Of a stretch of 64,000 nucleotides of DNA, positions 31,562 to 42,572 are shown one piece after another; the first letter of the stretch is position 1, and each line of letters opens with the position of its first letter. Location: assembly GCA_029532415.1 (NCBI GenBank), contig JAQOTA010000001.1:248001-312000 (forward strand), written 5' to 3'. This DNA comes from Marasmius tenuissimus. Taxonomy: Eukaryota > Basidiomycota > Agaricomycetes > Agaricales > Marasmiaceae. The notes under the pieces are model-generated. The model worked only from the letters and a program-made list of their open reading frames with translations, did no database searches and had not been told where the DNA came from. The translations under genes were made by a program, and so were the position numbers.

Positions 31562-34500
31562 TCAAGTGGACGAATAGAATTCAAGTCCAAGGTGATCTCT
31601 GAACCGTAAGAACTTCTCATGTCCGAGATTCTTCGTAAACATGTCTGCGGGATTATAGACTCCTTCAATAAAGAACAACTCGACTTTGCCATCTTCAACA
31701 CACGATCGAATATAGTGATATCGAATATCGATGTGCTTGGTTCGGCGTTCTTGAACCGGATTAGATGCAATGAAGATAGAGCCTTGATTGTCTCCGCAGA
31801 TTGGAATAGGACCTAAGTCGATTCCAAGTTCAGAGAGTAGCGATCTTATCCAGAAAGCTTGACGACTGCAATCCGACAGTGCCATATACTCAGCCTCAGT
31901 GGAAGAAAGAGCTACAGTCTTCTGGGCGTGTGATTGCCACGAGAAGATGCCGCCTGCTAACTTGAAGAAGTAGCCAGTAATCGAACAGCGTTTGATGGGA
32001 TCGGCAGCCCAATCCGAGTCTGTGAACGCAAGAAGACCTCCATCAGAGTCACCATCGTAGACAAGTGAATAATCTGATGTGCCAGCTAGATAGCGGCAGA
32101 TATACAGAGCTTTATCGAGGTGTTCCTTCGTTGGATTAGAAGAGAACTGGGAAAGCTTCGTAACTGCATAGGCAATATCAGGACGTGTTCCCAGCATAAT
32201 GTACAGAAGCGACCCAATCACAGACTGGAATTTGGAACGAATGGCAGGATTGACTGGACCATCGTTGGGAGTTGGCACATAGCCAGCAGGTAAGGGCGTA
32301 GGAGCACCTTTTGCATTCTGCATCCCAAAACGTTCAAGGACTTTCTTCAGATAATCCTTCTGATCAATCATGATCTTATTGCCTTCGCGACAAATGCTCA
32401 TGCGGAGAAACTCGCTAGCATCGCCCATATCACGGCATTCCCATCGAGCCATGAACTCGGCTTTCTTCTTGTCAACAAAAGCTTTGTTAGGACCCATGAA
32501 GAGTGCATCGTCAACGTATATGATCGCATACACAACTTCACCACTCTTCGGATCTTTGCAGATGAAGAGTCCAGCATCAGAAGTCAGGCGTTTGAAGCCT
32601 AGTACTTCCATGGACGAGCTGAGGGTTCGCCACCACTCAAGGGCAGCTTGCTTCAGTCCATATAATGCACGACGCAGGCGTAATACCTTACGTTCTTGGC
32701 CCTTGACTTTGAAGCCTTCAGGTTGTTCCATGTAGATCTCCTCAACAAGATCGCCATAAAGGAAGGCATTCTTAACATCAACAGAGGTGATGTACCAGTT
32801 CTTGAGAGCTGCGAGAGCAAGCATCATACGAACAGTCTCATAACGAACAACTGGTGAGAAGATCTCATCAAAGTCGACACCTTCGACCTGAGAGAAACCT
32901 TTGGCAACAAGCCTCGCTTTCTTGCGACCATTCGACTTGACGTCGAAGACCCATCTATTTTTGATGGCTTTGCGACCTTTAGGCAAGTCACAGAGTTCGA
33001 AGACCTTGCGCTTACGAAGTGCCTCAAGTTCTTCGTGGCAAGCAGTCTTCCATTCCTTCTGTTGCTCAACAGGCAACTGTAGAATATCGCGGAGTGTCCA
33101 CTCTCTGATGTTAGAGAAATCAGGAGTATCGGACGTTGGAAGCGAATCGTGAACTGGAACGGCATTGTTCAGCAGGTAAATCACGAATCCTACTCCCCCT
33201 TCTTGGGTCAGTCTTTCGACTATGCTTTCTTCCTCATGCGACTCAGTGCTTCCACTGGGTTCTGGAGCAGGCGGAGGCGGAAGTGGACCAGGAATCCCCT
33301 TTTTACCACCTTTGCCTTTCCTAGATCGCGAAGAGCTAGGACGATCAACTGGATGTGAAGGTTCTTTATCTCCAGTGATGTTTCTCCAAGTATTCTTATT
33401 TTCTAAGTCGCGAATAATGTCTGAGGGTCTATTTGGGTTCCGCTGTTCACCAAATATGTTACCAGGTTGCGTTGTACCCTTCCGCTGCCTCGAAGACCGG
33501 CGTGGACCATCCGCTGCTGGTGCAGGCGGAGGAACGGCGGGTTCGCCTGGAGGCGTCGGAGGACCAGATTGAGGGAGTGGCAAATCCCCTGGCGCAGGGC
33601 CACCTGCAGGTTCGTCAACCTGAGGTTCTGATCTCTTAGAAGGTTCGGAGCGACGTCTGAGATCTGGGAACGGAGTATCGTCCCAATCGTCATCAGAGTC
33701 TTCATCTTCCGAAGGAATGTTGGGATTTTCACCCAAAGTAAATGGTTCACTACCGACAGGTGTGAAGCCACGAGTTTTGGCATCAGGACACTTATTGTAT
33801 AGCGTCTCATCGAATAGTGCAGTGCTACCTTTGAATACGGAATCATTACTTCGCATGAACAGGAAGCCTTTCATCCCATCTTGGTAGCCAATGAAGGTCA
33901 TTAACTCACTTCGAGGAGCGAGCTTATTCTTCCTACGATCTTCAGGAATGAAGACGTAGGCTGCACAACCCATAACTCGGAGATGTGAAACATCAGGTGC
34001 TTCGCCGTAAAGCATTTCGAACGGAGTTCGCCAGCTCAATCGTTGCACAGGAGTGCGATTGTAGAGGTGGACGGCGTGCACATGGCAAAATTCCCACCAG
34101 GACTGAGGCATGCAAGCTTCAAAGCGAAGAGCTTCAGCCTTCTCATGAATAGTCCTGTTAAATCGTTCAGCACGACCGTTTTGTTGTGGTGTATACGGTA
34201 TGCTTTGATCCCTTTGGATCCCATACTCTTTCAGTACTGCATCAAACTTATCTCCTTTGTACTCTCCCCCTTCATCGGACATCCAGGTCTTGACAACAGC
34301 ATTGAATTGCGTCTTGACCATAGTAAGGAAGTCCCTCAAAGCGGGTACTGCCTCGTCTTTTGTCTTGAGCTTGGAGGTCCAAACGTAGGACGTGCAGTCA
34401 TCGAGAAAAGAGATGTAGTACTTGTACCGGTGATACGATTCAGCCGGGTACGACTTCAAATCTGAATGTATGCGTTCAAACGGTTTAGAAGCTCTAGTGG

Positions 34501-36970
34501 TAGAGTTGGGGAACGATTTTTCGTGCATCTTGCCTTCAGCACAACCACGACACAGAGGTGTCTTCTTAGTAGGCATCTTAAGGTCAAGTGGGAAACCTTG
34601 CGTATGTTTCCGAGCTTTATTCAGGGCTTTATCCGATGGATGCCCAAAGCGTCTGTGCTCAATATCGTAGTCGACGTTATAAACGACCGACTTGGCCATT
34701 AAAACCTCAGCAGATGCTTTCCGCGAGTGTACCCAATAAATGGTTTGACCAGGCATATGAGGATAGGAAACAAGCGACTGTCGTCGCTGTGATGAGTAGA
34801 AGGCTAACTTCTTCGCGTTTCCACGAATTGATAGACCATCTTGAAGGAACTCTCCCATTGATAGTAGACGTATGTCCAATTGAGGTATGTAATAGACAGG
34901 ATAGAGACGCGAAACGCGCTCAGTAAGTTTCCCGTCATGTCCTTCAATATTATGCTTAATGAAGACAGTGCCTTTACCCTTGATCTGTATAGGGTTGCCC
35001 TTATTCGCAGTATTTACGATAGGACCATCAAGCGATTCATATTCAGCGAAATCATTCAAATCATTCGTGAAATGAGAGGAGGCACCAGAATCAAGGAGCC
35101 AACCCTGTGCATTGTTCACACTTTTCTTTCCCTTGCACTGAGTACAACCCACGAAGTGGGTGGAAATAGCATTGCAATATGATACAAGTGATGCCAGATC
35201 ACTACGACTACGACGCGAACTACTGATACCAACTAGTTGTGAGCATCGCTGTAAGGTTGCATCAGATTGGGAAAGCAGGTCAAGGTATGGTACTTGCCTG
35301 TCATCGTGGAAAGATCCAAGAGAGACGTCATCCGGGACGTCCTCAACCCCTGCAGCTTCGGCAATATCGTTGTCAACATCATTACCGAATAGAGAGGTCA
35401 TGTCTTCCATACCGTCGTCAGATCCCCAATCCATCTCTACATCTTCATCAGGATCAGCGCTACGAGAGCGTTTAGAAGAAGTAGAAGAAGGAGATCCGGC
35501 TCCCTCATATCCCTCATCATCCTCCAAAAGACGCTTGGACGAGGACGCACGTGGTTGTTCAATGCGGTCCTGGAGCGAACGATTGGTGGCGGACGTGACG
35601 ATCTGTTCGAAGGGCTTGAGATACCGCGCCGTCTTGGGGGCACCAAGTCTGTCAGCAAGGGAATGTGCTCCACGGACATCATCAAATACTGACTGAGATG
35701 GCTTGAAACCAGTGAAGGACTGCATGGCAGCCGGGTTCTTCTTGACAGCTGGCTGAGGGACAGTGCTGTCGCAGGACTTGTCCCAGTGACCGGTGAAGTG
35801 AGCTGGGGGCGGTGATCCCATAGCGCGAACAGGAGGGGCGCTGGCGATCTCAGCGCGCAAGGAGTTGTTGACCGCGTTCAACGCGATACGTTCCCTGCGG
35901 TCGGTGATCGAGGAATAGGGACGGATAGGAGTGGGGGAAGCTACGACGGATGCATAGGATGCCAGATGAGAGTGACCATGCGACCGATTGTTACCACCGT
36001 TGTTACCGCCGGCGTTGCCGGGACCCTGATGCTGGTTTATACCACCACGGGTACCACGCTGCTGCTGCTTCTTCTTCTTACCGTTGTTCTGGTTCGAAGA
36101 AGGGCGTTGCTGCTGCTGCTGTGGTTGGCGCTGTTGGCCACGCTGCTGCTGTCCGCGCTGCTGACGTTGCTGCGGCAGACGCTGCTGCTGACCAAAGGAT
36201 GGCTCGCGGTTACCAGCACGCTTGACCGCAGAGAGGCGGTTGGCAAGCTGAGGGTTCTGGCGCTCGTATTCGATCATGATGGCTTCATGAACGTCGGCGA
36301 CGGTGAGGGCGCTGGAGCTCTCAGGATCCCTATCAAAGTCATGAAGGGACTTGGAGGAAGCGGCGTCCCATTCGGGAGGAATTGCTGCGATGAGAAGGAG
36401 GGCTTTGATTAACTCGGGGAGTTCAACCCCGACCTCGGCAAGACGTTCAATGTAATGTTTGAACTTGGCGATGCCAGCCTGGGGATGGCTGGTGGTAAGC
36501 CGGAAGGACACCAACTTGACGAAGTCGCCATAGATGGCAGACAAGGTCGGTTCGCCATAGGTAGTGACGATGGTGGACCAGGCTTTGGCAGCGTCCATGT
36601 CCTTGAGAGGTTCAAAGACTTCCTTAGTAGAGGTCAACTGTATGATACCCATCAGCTGGAGATCTTTTTCCTCCCATGATTCTAGCGCAGTATTGTACGC
36701 TGTGATCTGAGCATCGGTGGGAGGGTGACGATCAGGTTCGTCGTCACTGTCAGTTCCAGCTGCAGGCTGAGCAGTTCCACCAGGAGGAGTAGTGACCGTA
36801 ATGGTCGGAACAATAGGTTCCCCCAGCGGGTACGTAGGCTTCTTAGCCGCACCAGTAAGGTGACGATAGAGGCCTTGAGCCTTAGTAACAGCTTCCATTT
36901 CGCCGTTATAGGTCTGGCGGAATCCAGTGCCGTCGAAGCGACCGGAGAAGAATTTCTTAACGTCGAACAT
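31562..36970 (-). CDS. gag-pol: Gag-Pol polyprotein of copia element C, intact
   Basis: A single frame of 1,802 residues runs from the ATG at 36970. Gag core covers ~1-230, then a Gln/Lys/Arg-rich tract ~250-330 without a CCHC knuckle, and an acidic Ser-rich linker ~450-560. Protease DSGASSHF is near 630. Integrase lies at ~770-1000 (HRRFGH, CRGC, HSDL, SDEGGEY, NGRAERFN). A Pro-rich linker follows, then reverse transcriptase from ~1335 with YVDDALFMG near 1483, and RNase H ~1650-1780 (FTDSDWA, SSTEAEYMA). Length fits a copia polyprotein. At the gag-protease junction it has CAG (QCKG) where element A has TAG. No inactivating change was seen. Confidence 0.95.
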   Translation of the reverse strand: MFDVKKFFSGRFDGTGFRQTYNGEMEAVTKAQGLYRHLTGAAKKPTYPLGEPIVPTITVTTPPGGTAQPAAGTDSDDEPDRHPPTDAQITAYNTALESWEEKDLQLMGIIQLTSTKEVFEPLKDMDAAKAWSTIVTTYGEPTLSAIYGDFVKLVSFRLTTSHPQAGIAKFKHYIERLAEVGVELPELIKALLLIAAIPPEWDAASSKSLHDFDRDPESSSALTVADVHEAIMIEYERQNPQLANRLSAVKRAGNREPSFGQQQRLPQQRQQRGQQQRGQQRQPQQQQQRPSSNQNNGKKKKQQQRGTRGGINQHQGPGNAGGNNGGNNRSHGHSHLASYASVVASPTPIRPYSSITDRRERIALNAVNNSLRAEIASAPPVRAMGSPPPAHFTGHWDKSCDSTVPQPAVKKNPAAMQSFTGFKPSQSVFDDVRGAHSLADRLGAPKTARYLKPFEQIVTSATNRSLQDRIEQPRASSSKRLLEDDEGYEGAGSPSSTSSKRSRSADPDEDVEMDWGSDDGMEDMTSLFGNDVDNDIAEAAGVEDVPDDVSLGSFHDDRQVPYLDLLSQSDATLQRCSQLVGISSSRRSRSDLASLVSYCNAISTHFVGCTQCKGKKSVNNAQGWLLDSGASSHFTNDLNDFAEYESLDGPIVNTANKGNPIQIKGKGTVFIKHNIEGHDGKLTERVSRLYPVYYIPQLDIRLLSMGEFLQDGLSIRGNAKKLAFYSSQRRQSLVSYPHMPGQTIYWVHSRKASAEVLMAKSVVYNVDYDIEHRRFGHPSDKALNKARKHTQGFPLDLKMPTKKTPLCRGCAEGKMHEKSFPNSTTRASKPFERIHSDLKSYPAESYHRYKYYISFLDDCTSYVWTSKLKTKDEAVPALRDFLTMVKTQFNAVVKTWMSDEGGEYKGDKFDAVLKEYGIQRDQSIPYTPQQNGRAERFNRTIHEKAEALRFEACMPQSWWEFCHVHAVHLYNRTPVQRLSWRTPFEMLYGEAPDVSHLRVMGCAAYVFIPEDRRKNKLAPRSELMTFIGYQDGMKGFLFMRSNDSVFKGSTALFDETLYNKCPDAKTRGFTPVGSEPFTLGENPNIPSEDEDSDDDWDDTPFPDLRRRSEPSKRSEPQVDEPAGGPAPGDLPLPQSGPPTPPGEPAVPPPAPAADGPRRSSRQRKGTTQPGNIFGEQRNPNRPSDIIRDLENKNTWRNITGDKEPSHPVDRPSSSRSRKGKGGKKGIPGPLPPPPAPEPSGSTESHEEESIVERLTQEGGVGFVIYLLNNAVPVHDSLPTSDTPDFSNIREWTLRDILQLPVEQQKEWKTACHEELEALRKRKVFELCDLPKGRKAIKNRWVFDVKSNGRKKARLVAKGFSQVEGVDFDEIFSPVVRYETVRMMLALAALKNWYITSVDVKNAFLYGDLVEEIYMEQPEGFKVKGQERKVLRLRRALYGLKQAALEWWRTLSSSMEVLGFKRLTSDAGLFICKDPKSGEVVYAIIYVDDALFMGPNKAFVDKKKAEFMARWECRDMGDASEFLRMSICREGNKIMIDQKDYLKKVLERFGMQNAKGAPTPLPAGYVPTPNDGPVNPAIRSKFQSVIGSLLYIMLGTRPDIAYAVTKLSQFSSNPTKEHLDKALYICRYLAGTSDYSLVYDGDSDGGLLAFTDSDWAADPIKRCSITGYFFKLAGGIFSWQSHAQKTVALSSTEAEYMALSDCSRQAFWIRSLLSELGIDLGPIPICGDNQGSIFIASNPVQERRTKHIDIRYHYIRSCVEDGKVELFFIEGVYNPADMFTKNLGHEKFLRFRDHLGLEFYSST

Positions 36971-37256
36971 GGTAGTAAGAGGTTAGATTGTTTGGTGTTG
37001 GATCTAGAAAAGACAGCATCAGCATGCGTCTATTCAACACAGGGAGCAGCCATCAAGGCGCTATGCTCAACGAGGAGCATTGGATCCTTGAGATCCGATG
37101 TCGTCGAAGGACGTACATCAATGCCATAGATCGAGCACTCAATTAAGAGGTCGATGGCAACATTCAGGTCTAGCCTAGCTAGCCGATGACAGCAGCCTAG
37201 GGGCGCTCGTCGCTGACAGCAGCCATTAAGGCGCTCGTCATTGTAGTCGGGCTAAC

Positions 37257-37270
37257 CGGGGCCCATAACC
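37257..37270 (-). promoter_or_regulatory. Primer-binding site of element C
   Basis: Minus-strand GGTTATGGGCCCCG directly follows the 5' LTR, identical to the sites in A (1077-1090) and B (11145-11132). It fits a half-initiator-tRNA primer. Confidence 0.7.
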
Positions 37271-37581
37271 TGATGAGCCGGCATGACGCCTAGCGCAGAG
37301 GACTACAACATAGCTATACTACTACTTACCAGAGAGGAGTTTAGAGAGATAGAGGCGAGACGTAGAAGCTCAAGCACACTGTAGATTCAAGTAGAGAACT
37401 ACGAGCTTATATACATGTAGAGACTATAGTGAATACCATATAAGGACGATAATAGAATTTGTACATATGATCATAAGTAGAAATGATAAATGGAACAATA
37501 GTCCCGCATAATATAATGGCGGGAAGTATGAACCGGGACTTCGGATATACCGGGATCTAAATATAGTCCACGGATTCAACA
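37271..37581 (-). repeat. 5' LTR of copia element C
   Basis: This is the upstream LTR, 311 bp, with the TATATAAGCTCG box shared with element A's LTR. It is flanked by GATGC at 37582-37586. Confidence 0.95.
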
Positions 37582-37586
37582 GATGC

Positions 37587-38464
37587 ATCTCTGGACCAAC
37601 GGTCTCCGAGGTCGTGGGCTCGACAAAGGACGAATCCGGAAGAGGGTTTTGAACAAGCAGATACATGGAGTCGAGCCGGCGTGGAATAGGAGAAAGCTTC
37701 GCACAGAACGGCTGTGGCTGCCACCTCCACCGTTATTAATGAAACCCTAAACCCTTTAGGTGGCAGTGGCTACTGCCAGAGCCGCGGAATCATGGCCAGT
37801 CCATAATGATACGCCGAGATGGCAAGTCATGTTCATGCCCACAATTCTGAGTGTATAAGTGGGTTCGGCGAAATGTAAGTCAAAGGAAAGACCGCAAAAA
37901 TTTGAACGCAAGGGTATGAGATGACGGTGACTAGGCATGGCACTGGACTAGAGAGAAGCCTAGCATCGAGATGCACAAAACAGATCCGAGACAACATTCG
38001 GGGAGAAACGTCGAGGAATATCGAATAAAAACAGGATATGGTCGAAGCAAGAACCAAGGGTCACCGTAACCAGGAGTCTGCGCCTGTTTAAGGATCTTCA
38101 ACGGTTCGTCTTCTCGTCTTTGCTGGACAACGGGTACTCGAATAGTTTACTGAAAAAAAAACACCTCGTCAGTAACCACCACGTATGGCATAATAGGTAG
38201 CGCACCGAAGCCCAGCGTTATCCAGCTCATCAATCTCGAAGCATGTCCTTGCCATCCACCTGATCATGTAGAGAACAAATCCCCGGATTCTTCCCAAGTA
38301 AGTAGATCACTCACAACCGAGAGGATAATTTGCACCTGTGAGATGGCAAGGAAGCAAGCGAGCGTGCAAATCGCGATGGCGATGGTTATGGGGGGAAAGA
38401 GTGGGTAAGAAATAAAGAATCCCTCAGGAAGCGAACACTCTGAACGGAGATTACTCGGGCTAGC
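37587..38464. other. No gene recognised
   Basis: Short frames only. The first part of this stretch is the right flank of element C. Confidence 0.4.
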
Positions 38465-38491
38465 GCACGGACCAGCTTGAGGGGAGGCTAT
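38465..38491 (+). repeat. Dispersed repeat motif, copy 1
   Basis: GCACGGACCAGCTTGAGG followed by GGAGGCTAT. A G-rich then A-rich tract (GGGGGGAAAGAG) lies about 70 bp upstream, as at the other five copies. Other copies are at 43836, 46283, 55028, 58856 and 59638, all on this strand. Confidence 0.65.
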
Positions 38492-38859
38492 TCACCGAAT
38501 CCGAAGCAAAATAAATACCACTGAAAGGAGTATGTACATACATACTTTCACTATAACTTTGGTTCAGAGTCGTGAGTCGGTCTGGCTCAAGTTCACTGTG
38601 ACAAAGGGATACTACAGAGACAGACTCAGCATATTATAGAGCATCATGGCTGGGAAACGCGATCGATACTCGGGGGTTTGATTTGGCTCGATCTTTTTTA
38701 TGTTCAATTTTTTCGTTTAGGTTATGGGGGACAAACATCGGGAAACAAACAGAAAAAAATCATTGTCTGTGTTTGCGTACTGGTACAATTTGCCAATCAA
38801 CCATGTGGCAGTCGGTTTTGATGAACGGGCAGCTGCTTGTCATGGAGTAGAACTCCGTA

Positions 38860-39062
38860 CACAGCTGGGGCAAAAACTTATTTTGTTGCGGAATATGAAG
38901 CAGAAATATGACGCCTTACTTTCCGGTGAGTATTTGTGCTGTCAAATATGCGGAATTCAATTCAATTTTGAATATCTTCAGACTGAATATGTGTTGAACT
39001 GTGAGGCGTCATATTTTTCTGGCATATTTCCGTGCAAAAATAATATTCACGCCCAGCTGTGG
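38860..39062. mobile_element. TA-flanked MITE, 203 bp, copy 1
   Basis: Imperfect inverted termini of about 55 bp start CACAGCTGGG and end in AAATATGACGCC. TA lies on both sides (38858-38859 and 39063-39064). The same 203-bp element recurs at 41222-41424. It has no coding capacity. Confidence 0.8.
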
Positions 39063-39702
39063 TAGTAGCCGCGGAAGCTGTCAAGCAGCTGTGAAAAGTA
39101 GATTGATTCTGGGTTGAAACACCGGAATTTGTCGCAGTGACAACTTCCAAAATCCGGTAATCAAAATTGGTTGACCGGGAATACAGCCTACACAAACTAT
39201 TCGTCACTACTCGATTGCGTAGTTCTGTCCTACAAGAATACACCCGGGGAGTTTTACCCTCGAGCAGCTTTCACAAGTTCTTTGCCATACATGCTGGGCA
39301 TCTGTAACTCAAGCTCAGAGGTCAATAGGAAGGACACAAACGTGAGTGGCGACGAACCACATGCCAAGACTCGGTCCCGACATTTCCAACTGTTCACAGC
39401 AAGAAAGCAGCATTGTGGGGAATGAAACTAACGCTCCCATAATTTAATAGCATCCATATTCCAGTGCCAGCCTGGCCATACCCCGCCGTCAGGACAGCGG
39501 TGCATTCCATGGCGGATCAAGTACTCAGACACAAACCGTATATCGACTTGTGGGCAAAATGTCTCGAGCCTTTAAGGTTACGGACGATGTTTCTATTGAG
39601 TTGATACGTCAGGCCGCTTTGGCCGCCAGAATGGAATGGATCTGCAACTCGAAACGAGGAATATGCCATCTCACTCGGTGAGTATTTTGTTGCCTGATCA
39701 AG

Positions 39703-39724
39703 CGCCTAATTTACGAATTAGGCG
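39703..39724. repeat. Short perfect hairpin
   Basis: CGCCTAATT and AATTAGGCG are inverted 9-mers around a TACG loop. The surrounding DNA (39065-40049) has no recognised gene. Confidence 0.4.
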
Positions 39725-40049
39725 GGGCATGTGGTATATCGGAGTAGGTCAATTCATTATTCTTATTTTTATCGATGACACCAGTCCAATATATGTTCAC
39801 AGCGACCCCCCTGGATCCAGTGAGATCAAAACCGTGGGCTCAGTGCTTACCACCGGCCGACGGTTGCAAATAGTCAACACAAGAACAAAATACATTTGAA
39901 GATCAATACCAAACACTACAGGCTTTTCTCTATGTTACTCTTCTTGTTGTATCACGAGAGACATGAAATAGTATAACTTCTGAGCTCTCAGTCAGCTCAT
40001 GTGAATCAGGGCTTAGCGAGTACCCGATGTGGTGCGACCGGATTGCTGC

Positions 40050-40813
40050 TTAGTATACTTGGCCGTTACGTCCAGGATCAGCTCTCCACTCTACACAGGA
40101 ATCGGTTAAAACACCACCCTGTACGATCGTACATTTCGTGAATGACTAGTCGAACTACATCGGGAAGTATCACAACTGACCTGTTTCCCGTTATCATCAT
40201 TGATGTTGCACGAGTCAACGGGGCGTCGTAGCAAACGGTTACAGTTGCAATCAATGGTGTAGTTGCACCTGAAAAGACGTTAAACGAAGATTTAGTGTTG
40301 TGAGCCCAAGTCCCGTGCTGCTGCCGAAAGAGAGCCAATGTAATGAATTTGCGCACCCATTGATAGCCTTGACAAAAAGATAGTACTCTACGCCATCTTT
40401 GGCGATCATAGTCTACACGGAGGTCGTAACGGGAGACGTGTTAGCTCTGAGAACCACGGCGAGGAATGGGTAATGTGACTCACGCTAACTTCCTGACCAT
40501 TTACGAGGTTGGTTCCGTTGATAATTCTATCAATGCCGACGCGGGCTGTTAGAACACCAAATACCTTTCAACTCAAATTTAAAACCTCACTTACGCGCAC
40601 CACTCATCGATTGCAGTCACAAACGCCAAGCGGTTGCCTCTGGTACCACCATTGTAGCAACTGACGACTTCGGGCCCAACTAGGGGAAGTGTCCAAAGTC
40701 TCGAGGTCAACGGTGGGCAGTAGAAGGAAGGCAAATAGAGACGTACTCTGAGCGGAGGTAGGACTCGCGAATGCTCCAGTAGCAGCGAGGATGAGGAGGT
40801 ACGGGAACTGCAT
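40050..40813 (-). CDS. Small secreted cysteine-rich protein, paralog 1
   Basis: Six exons on the minus strand: 40813-40747, 40679-40595, 40526-40484, 40412-40357, 40268-40181 and 40118-40050. All introns are GT-AG, 67-88 nt. The product is 135 residues. It starts with a signal peptide (MQFPYLLILAATGAFA), then a mature domain with GPEVVSCYNGGT, AIDEWC, AINGCNYTID, CNRLLRRPVDSC, and the conserved end WRADPGRNG. Seven cysteines and two N-glycosylation sites (NGT, NYT) fit secretion. Exons 2-6 have exactly the lengths of the paralog at 61124-61842 (85, 43, 56, 88, 69 nt) with the same phases, which fixes the acceptor at 40526 over a competing one at 40545. Function is unknown; effector, adhesion or defence roles are only guesses. 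Confidence 0.85.
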
Positions 40814-41221
40814 GGAAAGAAGAGGTTGAGGACAGGGAACTGCTGGTTTGCTTTCCTGGCTCACCCCGATTTCCACTATAGCTCTTTTATACGTGGCTCG
40901 GTGCAACAAGCCGACATAAAAAATGGAGGCAATGTACGATTTCGAGCTATTCGTCAAGGGGAGTGACCGGTGACCAAAAAGTTACACTTTCACTTTTACA
41001 GGGAGGTTAGCGAGATCAACTGAAAATTTCACGAATCCTACCTTTTGTCGGAGCATTTGTCGACGGTTGAACCGCCGACCTCCCGAAAACTTCAATTTGG
41101 GACGCATGGCAAGTGTAACATTGAAGCATAAAATGGGTTCCCTGTGATGCTTGATCTAACAAACAATTCGAAATTGTGACAGTATTTCCCCGAAAGAATT
41201 AGCCAGCTCCGATTCTAGATA

Positions 41222-41424
41222 CACAGCTGGGGACAAAACTTATTTTGTTGCAGAATATGAAGCAGAAATATGTTGCCTGGCTTTCCGGTGAGTATTCTTG
41301 CTACCAGATATGCGGAATCCAATTCAATTTCGACTATTTCCAGCCTGAATATGTGTTGAACTGTGAGGCGTCATATTTTTCTGGCATATTTCCGCACAAA
41401 AATAATACTCACGCCCAGCTGTGA
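41222..41424. mobile_element. TA-flanked MITE, 203 bp, copy 2
   Basis: Same length and termini as 38860-39062, with TA at 41220-41221 and 41425-41426. The two copies differ by scattered substitutions, so the family is not newly active. Confidence 0.8.
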
Positions 41425-42155
41425 TAGCTCACGCTGCGCTTTGGAATCTATCCGAAGCTCCATTTACTTGATTTTTTTGCGAGCTCACCATTGAGACGAA
41501 GTTAGATCTGATCCCTTTAACGACCCTGGGGCTTTCGATACACCTGCTGGTTCACCATCGTGACCAACACCATTTATGGTCCTTCAACGTGAAAAGTACA
41601 TCGCCGTACCACGGCCTTCCTTGCCAAGCTCTAGTACGCAGAACATCATGATATCGTGCTATTTCGCTTCAACTCAACCGATAGAGACGCGAAGAGAGTT
41701 CGTATGGGGTTTGAATGTCAGAAGTATTGTACTCAACTCGTCATGTTCTAATTGGCTGTTTCGAGAAGTCAGTGGCATCTTTCGCTGTTTTCGATACTCA
41801 TTAATATTACTTATCTCTGGTTCTATCAATATACCGGCTTGGTCTACCCCGTCTCAAATACAAAAAGATCACCCCAATCTCAGGGTGGATACTGAGTTGG
41901 TTCAGCTCAAGCCAGGGGGAGGTCGAGTAGCTTACGAGACTACTGTATGTCCAAATCACACCCCCGCACATCAAGGGTTACTTGAATTCTGATCGACCGC
42001 CGAAAAGTGAGACAGTCAAAGAATGGAGTTTGCCTATCCTCTCTATGAAAGAGCCTCCAGATTTGCCGAAGGGCCCCCTCACAAGTTCTCGTGAGCTACG
42101 GCATTACTGTAGCATGACTCCGAGTACAAATTCAATCCGAGCATCATAACAAGGT

Positions 42156-42572
42156 ATGGCACGTCCTAACAATCTCAATCCCCTTCCCCCGTCATCCTTA
42201 AGTCAGAGACCTGCACGAAGAACCAACGAAGTTGATACACAACGCTTGCTGAAATCGAGGGAACAGCTTACTTTCCCAGTGTTAGTAGAGTGGACACGCC
42301 AAACCACGTTCACGTTAGACGGAGATTACTTGACGGACATGACGGACCGAGGGGGAGCATCTATTCATCCATTCACGAAGTACGTACATCCACCAAAGCA
42401 CAGTAAACTCACGTATCTTGGGTTTATCCACCGGTGTCTCAATGTCGACATCGCTCATCCCCTGTCACCAGCGGAGTTAACCCCCCGAAAGAGATTAACA
42501 GTAGACAGCTATAAACTTATTGATTCTAATCTCCGTTTCCTACAAATGAATCCACATTTCATGCTAGATTAA
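42156..42572 (+). CDS. Hypothetical protein, 138 codons
   Basis: An ATG-started frame with mixed composition (LTFPVLVEWTRQTTFTLDGD). No signal peptide, membrane segment or known domain is visible, and there is no conserved neighbour. It may be chance. The stretches 41425-42155 and 42573-43835 hold nothing better. Confidence 0.2.
   Translation: MARPNNLNPLPPSSLSQRPARRTNEVDTQRLLKSREQLTFPVLVEWTRQTTFTLDGDYLTDMTDRGGASIHPFTKYVHPPKHSKLTYLGFIHRCLNVDIAHPLSPAELTPRKRLTVDSYKLIDSNLRFLQMNPHFMLD

Larger units (their letters stand above)
31209..37581 (-). mobile_element. Ty1/copia retrotransposon C, complete, same family as A
   Basis: A 6,373-bp element with 311-bp LTRs (5' LTR 37271-37581, 3' LTR 31209-31519) and the 5-bp duplication GATGC (31204-31208 and 37582-37586). 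The two LTRs differ at two positions. The leader (36971-37270) is 300 bp and starts with the primer site. It keeps an open polyprotein with all motifs, so it is the likely protein donor for family members such as A. Confidence 0.95.

Noticed and set aside
35160..35696. 178-codon frame antisense to element C gag (and its twin at 11817-12353 in A)
   Set aside because: It mirrors a Ser/Asp-rich coding stretch on the opposite strand in both elements and has no independent motif.
40485..40545. Alternative exon 3 of the secreted protein gene using the acceptor at 40545
   Set aside because: It shifts the frame and meets a stop; the acceptor at 40526 gives the same 43-nt exon as the paralog.
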